From the NCBI GenBank assembly GCA_045600845.1, contig JAZRYR010000041.1:1-36438 (forward strand): a stretch of DNA of 36,438 nucleotides, given 5' to 3'. The DNA is from RGIG5612 sp045600845. Its GTDB lineage: Bacteria; Bacillota; Clostridia; Lachnospirales; Lachnospiraceae. Shown piece after piece: positions 32,730 to 36,438 of this stretch. Position 1 is the first letter of the stretch, and each line of letters begins with the position of its first letter. The translations under genes and the position numbers were made by a program. The notes under the pieces are model-generated. The model was not told the DNA's origin. It saw only the letters and a list, made by a program, of their open reading frames with translations, and searched no databases.

Positions 32730-33314
32730 ATGTTAAGACTTTATATGAATAAGAAAACAGTAACACTTACAACAGAACAATACAAAGAAATCATCCAAAC
32801 AATGCGAGAAGGTGGATGCGGTTTTAGAGGTAATGACAGAATAGCAACCGCACTTGTTCTTGAAGCGAACCTTGGAATAAGAATCGGAGACATCTTAAAC
32901 TTGAAGCCTTCTGACATTCTCTTGGATGGAGACAGATACAGATTAGAAATTGTTGAGCAGAAAACACAAAAGAAAAGAGTTTTCACAGTTCCTCTTGTTA
33001 TTTATCAATACATCGAAAACTATTGTCTTAAAAACAACATTAAAAGAAATGAATTACTCTTTCCAATTACTGAGCGTGCTGTCCAGAAGCAACTAAAAAT
33101 TGTTTGTGAATATCTTGGCTACGAGAATCTAAATATTGGGACACATAGTTTCCGCAAATACTTCGCAACATCAATTTATAAAGATAACGGTTATGACATC
33201 GCCTTAGTTCAAAGATTACTTCAACACAGTTCCGCTTCTATAACTCAAAAATATATTGGCATCGAACCACAAAGAATTGAAGAAGCGATTCTAAATCATA
33301 CAGATTTAATTTAA
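32730..33314 (+). CDS. short tyrosine recombinase/integrase
   Basis: This is a 194-aa site-specific recombinase consisting mostly of the catalytic domain. The catalytic set is complete: Arg in ANLGIRIGDIL, Lys in QKTQKKRVF, His-x-x-Arg in THSFRKYFAT, His in LLQHSSASI and the nucleophile Tyr in TQKYIGIE. It lacks the N-terminal core-binding domain of phage integrases, so it resembles small recombinases of integrative or conjugative elements or DNA-inversion systems. Start could also be the ATG at 32745; neither has a strong ribosome site. A strong terminator follows at 33321. Confidence 0.9.
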   Translation: MLRLYMNKKTVTLTTEQYKEIIQTMREGGCGFRGNDRIATALVLEANLGIRIGDILNLKPSDILLDGDRYRLEIVEQKTQKKRVFTVPLVIYQYIENYCLKNNIKRNELLFPITERAVQKQLKIVCEYLGYENLNIGTHSFRKYFATSIYKDNGYDIALVQRLLQHSSASITQKYIGIEPQRIEEAILNHTDLI

Positions 33315-33320
33315 CAAAAA

Positions 33321-33347
33321 AACTCGGCTAATTTGCCGAGTTCTTTT
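33321..33347. terminator. intrinsic terminator after recombinase
   Basis: AACTCGGC (33321-33328) pairs with GCCGAGTT (33335-33342) across six bases, with CTTTTC after it. A's upstream let it work for the converging peptide gene as well. Confidence 0.88.
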
Positions 33348-33375
33348 CTTAAACTTTAATTCAAAAAAAGCATTA

Positions 33376-33576
33376 TTAGTGGTGACCCCAGCGGTGATAT
33401 GTACAAAACCACTTTCCATCCATATACCAAGCAGCAGGTTTAGCGCATACCCAACACAGACGATTTCTTTTACCAAGTTTTACATCTTCAGATGATTCAA
33501 CTTCATTTTCAGCGTTTCCTCCAGAAATGTCTTCCAATATTTCTTCATTGCATTCTGTTTTTTTTAATTCTTCCAT
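33376..33576 (-). CDS. double-glycine leader peptide, zinc-finger-like core
   Basis: This is a 66-aa product. A 20-residue acidic leader ends EEILEDISGG, a double-glycine cleavage motif. The core starts acidic (NAENEVESSEDVKLGKR) and ends in a compact CWVCAKPAAWYMDGKWFC-TYHR pattern plus WGHH. CxxC-x13-C-x2-H is a plausible zinc site and lines up with CLKC...YCLHR of the peptide at 1676-1969. AAAGGA lies eight bases before the ATG. It converges on the recombinase gene and borders a broken gene, so it probably belongs to an inserted accessory segment. Exporter not in the window. Confidence 0.72.
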   Translation of the reverse strand: MEELKKTECNEEILEDISGGNAENEVESSEDVKLGKRNRLCWVCAKPAAWYMDGKWFCTYHRWGHH

Positions 33577-33613
33577 GTTTTCAATCCTTTCTTTGAAAAT
33601 TATATTTTCTATA

Positions 33614-35110
33614 TTAGATTATACGATTAATATATATAAAAGGACAATCATTATCTCTCTCATTTATTTTCAATGGTGTATATTCATAACCGCCAAAAAG
33701 AGACGGTGTTGAATAATTTGTGCAGGAACCGTATGATATGGCATTTGGAAAATAAACAAATCCAGAAAAGCTTTTGTTCAGTTCTGGCTTTTCCGCAAAA
33801 ATATAAGGAACAAACCCGCTGACAGCACGGTCCAGCATCATTACTATTACATTTTTCCCATTTTTGCTGAAGTGTAAAATACGATCCGCTTCGTAGTCCG
33901 ACACCGCTTCCTTTCCATTTTCTTCAATAATCCGTTTGATTTCTTTTATCTGAGAGGTTGTTTTGACGGTATTAATAGCCGACAATGCGGCGGTTCCAAT
34001 ACATAATGCACATAACAGATATGGAACAATCTTTGCCGCTTTTTTTTGCAGGAGCACTGCTGCCACAGCCAATATTATAATTACGACAAGATTGAGCAAT
34101 ATCTCCTTTACGGAATAAGTCGGCACATTATCAAAAATCAGCAAGGTAGAAAGATTTCCTAAATTTTTGCCAAAGAACAGATAATCTGTCGTGCAAACCA
34201 GGGATAGTATCCATAGTGCATAAGAAAAAATGGTCCTACCCTTATTATTCCCCAGATAATAAAAAACATTCATCCAAACAAGAAAATATCCCATGCTTAC
34301 CGACAGACAATGAACAACAAGAGTTGCCGGTTCATTTATCTTACCTACAAACTCTGCCGGGCTGGAAGAAATAACCGTTATTGGAATCAAAATACCAAGC
34401 AGAATCGTTAATACAATTCCACCGAGCAGGAAAACGGAATACTTCGGTTTTTCATATATCTTTTTTTGCTTGCTCCGTTTTGGAAGCAGCATGGAAATCG
34501 TCGGAATATTAAACAGAATAAATACAAGCGCAGCTACTGCCAGTGCTTTTTTCTTCCCGACTTGAGTCATGGAAACTAACACCACCGCAGAAATCAGGCC
34601 TAGAACAGACAGTACAATATTCAATACTTTTCTGTTCTTGATCAACTTCATGAAAACATTTTTCAGAACGGAAAAAATTTGATTTAAAGTCCAGTAAAAT
34701 ACCAGTCCGGATGGACTGTTATAAAGAAGTACTAAAAAAACTGCCGCGATTCCATAGGTCTGAATCTTATCACGAAGAGGAAATCCTCTCAGATAAATAT
34801 ACCCGGAAACGACATTGATCAATGTCATAATAATTGGCAGAATATTGATTCCAAGAGCCCCTATATGTATTAACTGGTCCGGGGCGCCAAGGTCCCTAAA
34901 AAATAAAAAAGAAGAGCCTTTTAACAAATGCTGATTGGACAGATAATGGTACGCTGCAATAAAAAAAGGAACTTGAAGCAACAGGGAGAAAGAACTTCTC
35001 AAGGCATAGATCGGTTTATAGTTTTGCTGGCGATAATAGGCATTTAACATCATATACCTCTCATCCCCTTTAAAAGTCTGTTTAATATTAGCAATCGAAA
35101 GAAAAGTCAT
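33614..35110 (-). pseudogene. YidC-like/sulfatase-like membrane fusion, broken at both ends
   Basis: The frame is open for 498 codons. Residues ~15-155 match a YidC/Oxa1 insertase core after its first helix: MMLNAYYRQQNYKPIYALRS, LLLQVPFFIAAYHYL and LPIIMTLINVVSGYIY. About seven membrane segments follow (160-390). Then comes the start of an alkaline-phosphatase/sulfatase-fold domain: GKNVIVMMLDRAVSGF, FPNAISYGSCTNYSTPSLFG, GGYEYTPLKINERD. The N-terminal helix of YidC and most of the sulfatase-like domain are missing, there is no ribosome site, and the last dozen residues look like junction sequence. The recombinase/peptide segment adjoins its 3' break. Confidence 0.65.
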
Positions 35111-35150
35111 ACTGCCCGCGCTATTTCTGGGTAGAACGGTCCACAGGACT

Positions 35151-35717
35151 CTAATAGATCATAATTCCACAGACTGCTGCAATGACAATCAGCAAGATTG
35201 GTGAGATTTTCTTTTTGAATACTTTCGGTGCAATCTTCACCGGAAAATAAAGAAGGACTGCCAGGAAAATCGTCAATAGTAAAGTCTTCCAATCAAAGCT
35301 TCCAAAAGAAGCCGGAAAGATGTTGCTGAGAATCATATAAATACCCATGGCCAGCACAATTCCGATAACGCATGGTTTCAAGCCGCCTAAAACTGCCTGA
35401 ACATATTTATTTTTCAGAGCATTCTTCAGTAGCACCATAACTAGTAGGATGATTACGAAGGCCGGAAGGATTACTGCAAAGGTTGCCAGAAGAGCTCCTA
35501 AGATTCCGCCCTGAGTATTCCCCACATACGTCGCCATATTAACCATAATCGGTCCCGGTGTGCTTTCGCTGACGGCAATCATATTCGATAGAGTCGCATC
35601 GCTCATCCATCCATAGGACATGACCACATCTCGAATCAGAGGAATGGCACCATAAGCCCCACCAAAGGAGAACAGTCCGACTTTCAGAAAACCGATAAAA
35701 AGGTTTAAATATATCAT
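35151..35717 (-). CDS. chromate transporter family subunit (short CHR), second
   Basis: This is a 188-aa membrane protein with about six hydrophobic segments, one half of a split CHR-family transporter. The signature GFLKVGLFSFGGAYGAIPLI begins near residue 9, and SESTPGPIMVNMATYVGNTQ follows near 50. Monodomain CHR proteins work as pairs, and the partner lies directly upstream with a one-base overlap (TGATG). Family members export chromate, but the natural substrate in anaerobes is not established. Confidence 0.92.
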   Translation of the reverse strand: MIYLNLFIGFLKVGLFSFGGAYGAIPLIRDVVMSYGWMSDATLSNMIAVSESTPGPIMVNMATYVGNTQGGILGALLATFAVILPAFVIILLVMVLLKNALKNKYVQAVLGGLKPCVIGIVLAMGIYMILSNIFPASFGSFDWKTLLLTIFLAVLLYFPVKIAPKVFKKKISPILLIVIAAVCGIMIY

Positions 35718-36292
35718 CAGACACTACCTCCTTTCTTCGCCAGATTCTTATGAATCAGAAAGACTGCCACGCTTACTGCAGCTGCCATAAGCATCAGCAC
35801 GATGGAAGAGAATTTTAATGAGAAGAAATTAACTGCCAGCATAATCAGACATGAACCACACATAATACCGATCGGCAGAGTTTTTTTATTCATTTTCTTT
35901 ATCATATTAATGGCTGCATCCAGAATTAAAATTCCTACTGCTGCCTTGATTCCCATAAATGCCTTTGCAATCCAGGCAATCTGAAGGAAGTTGTCCAGAA
36001 AGAGGGAAATAATATAAATGATGACAAAAGAAGGAAGCACTACGCCAATAGTCGCAGCGCAGGCCCCTAAAAAGCCCCGTTTCTTGTAGCCTACATAGGT
36101 CGCACAGTTAATGGCAATAGGCCCCGGAGTAGACTCCGCAATAACGGTAATATTCATCATTTCATCATGTGTGATCCATTTCTTTCTTTCCACGCAGTTA
36201 TTGTCAATAATGGAAATCATGGCATAACCGCCGCCGAAAGTGAACAGCCCGATTTTTGCAAATATCAAAAAGATTTCCAGTAATACCGGCAT
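35717..36292 (-). CDS. chromate transporter family subunit (short CHR), first
   Basis: This is a 191-aa membrane protein with about six hydrophobic segments, the first half of the split CHR pair. KIGLFTFGGGYAMISII occurs near residue 13 and AESTPGPIAINCATYVGYKK near 51, the duplicated motifs of the family. The C-terminus is Lys-rich. AGGAGA lies seven bases ahead of the ATG. An IS110-type transposase end lies 30 bases upstream, so the native promoter may have been displaced. Confidence 0.92.
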   Translation of the reverse strand: MPVLLEIFLIFAKIGLFTFGGGYAMISIIDNNCVERKKWITHDEMMNITVIAESTPGPIAINCATYVGYKKRGFLGACAATIGVVLPSFVIIYIISLFLDNFLQIAWIAKAFMGIKAAVGILILDAAINMIKKMNKKTLPIGIMCGSCLIMLAVNFFSLKFSSIVLMLMAAAVSVAVFLIHKNLAKKGGSV

Positions 36293-36322
36293 ATCCGTCT
36301 CCTATAAAAAGTCAAACAGTTT

Positions 36323-36438
36323 TCAAGCTGTCTGTCTGTATTTTTCTCGTATCATCAATTCTGGATTGAACTCTGTTTGTTCATTCAACATTGCAAATAC
36401 GATTCTTGCTACTTTTCTGGTTAGAGCTATTATTGCTC
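36323..36438 (-). CDS. IS110-family transposase, C-terminal end (runs off window)
   Basis: The minus strand is open from the window edge to a TGA at 36323-36325. It reads AIIALTRKVARIVFAMLNEQ, then TEFNPELMIREKYRQTA. A helix with A(L/V)xRKxxRIxxAML followed by a short acidic segment is the usual end of IS110/IS1111 transposases (DEDD plus serine transposase domains). The rest lies outside. If so, the right end of the element is in the ~30 bases before the chromate-transporter start. Confidence 0.65.
   Translation of the reverse strand, partial: AIIALTRKVARIVFAMLNEQTEFNPELMIREKYRQTA

Noticed and set aside
32730..33314. Phage integrase of a resident prophage
   Set aside because: The protein lacks the core-binding domain and no phage structural or replication gene is nearby.
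1..36438. tRNA or rRNA genes
   Set aside because: No cloverleaf with a TTCRA loop or rRNA-like sequence was recognised on reading; a covariance-model scan was not possible.

Overview
The window looks like chromosomal DNA of a strictly anaerobic, low-to-mid GC Firmicute (Clostridia; a family such as Anaerovoracaceae or another Eubacteriales lineage would fit). The grounds are strong AGGAGG-type ribosome sites, a reverse rubrerythrin, AsrA/AsrB-type anaerobic electron carriers, a soluble molybdoenzyme and double-glycine leader peptides. The species cannot be named from the sequence. TGA is a normal stop here, since several intact genes end in it. Almost all core genes lie on the minus strand; AT-rich accessory patches with repeats, gene remnants and mobile-element traces sit between them.

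Region by region: 1-2 kb is accessory DNA (22-bp tandem repeats at the left edge, one orphan ORF, two small genes with double-glycine leaders). 2.1-9.1 kb carries a flavoprotein reductase, exonuclease III, a MATE transporter, an AlkD-like glycosylase, HflX and NagA. 9.2-9.4 kb holds the tail of a lost sugar ABC permease. 9.4-15.2 kb is one tightly coupled operon: molybdopterin oxidoreductase, four-cluster ferredoxin, TorD-like chaperone, AsrA-like and AsrB-like subunits. No siroheme sulfite reductase, membrane anchor or Tat signal is present. I read it as a soluble NAD(P)H-driven molybdenum reductase of unknown substrate, preceded by three palindromic candidate operator sites. 15.3-15.6 kb is a cluster of direct and inverted 25-bp repeats. 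15.6-19.7 kb has a GNAT protein, a thioredoxin paired with a small ferredoxin:thioredoxin reductase-like protein, a glycerol-1-phosphate dehydrogenase (AraM type) and an FGGY kinase.

19.7-25.8 kb has a lipoprotein tail remnant, a nitroreductase-like protein with a coupled tyrosine phosphatase, a lipoprotein, a threonine deaminase-RidA fusion that begins with a lipoprotein signal peptide and is cut by an in-frame TGA, a DUF1295 membrane protein and a second GNAT protein. 26-31.7 kb has a DUF218 membrane protein, a 308-bp repeat element with inverted ends that touches the stop codon of a histidine kinase, the kinase/OmpR-type regulator pair, and an unknown membrane protein. 31.9-33.6 kb has reverse rubrerythrin, a short tyrosine recombinase and a third double-glycine peptide whose core resembles one of those at 2 kb. 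33.6-35.1 kb is a YidC-like/sulfatase-like fusion broken at both ends. The window closes with a two-subunit chromate-transporter pair and the end of an IS110-family transposase.

The observations I rank highest are the molybdoenzyme/AsrAB hybrid operon, the signal-peptide-bearing threonine deaminase-RidA gene with its TGA, the separated double-glycine peptides with zinc-finger-like cores, and the ORF-less repeat elements that end at neighbouring stop codons.
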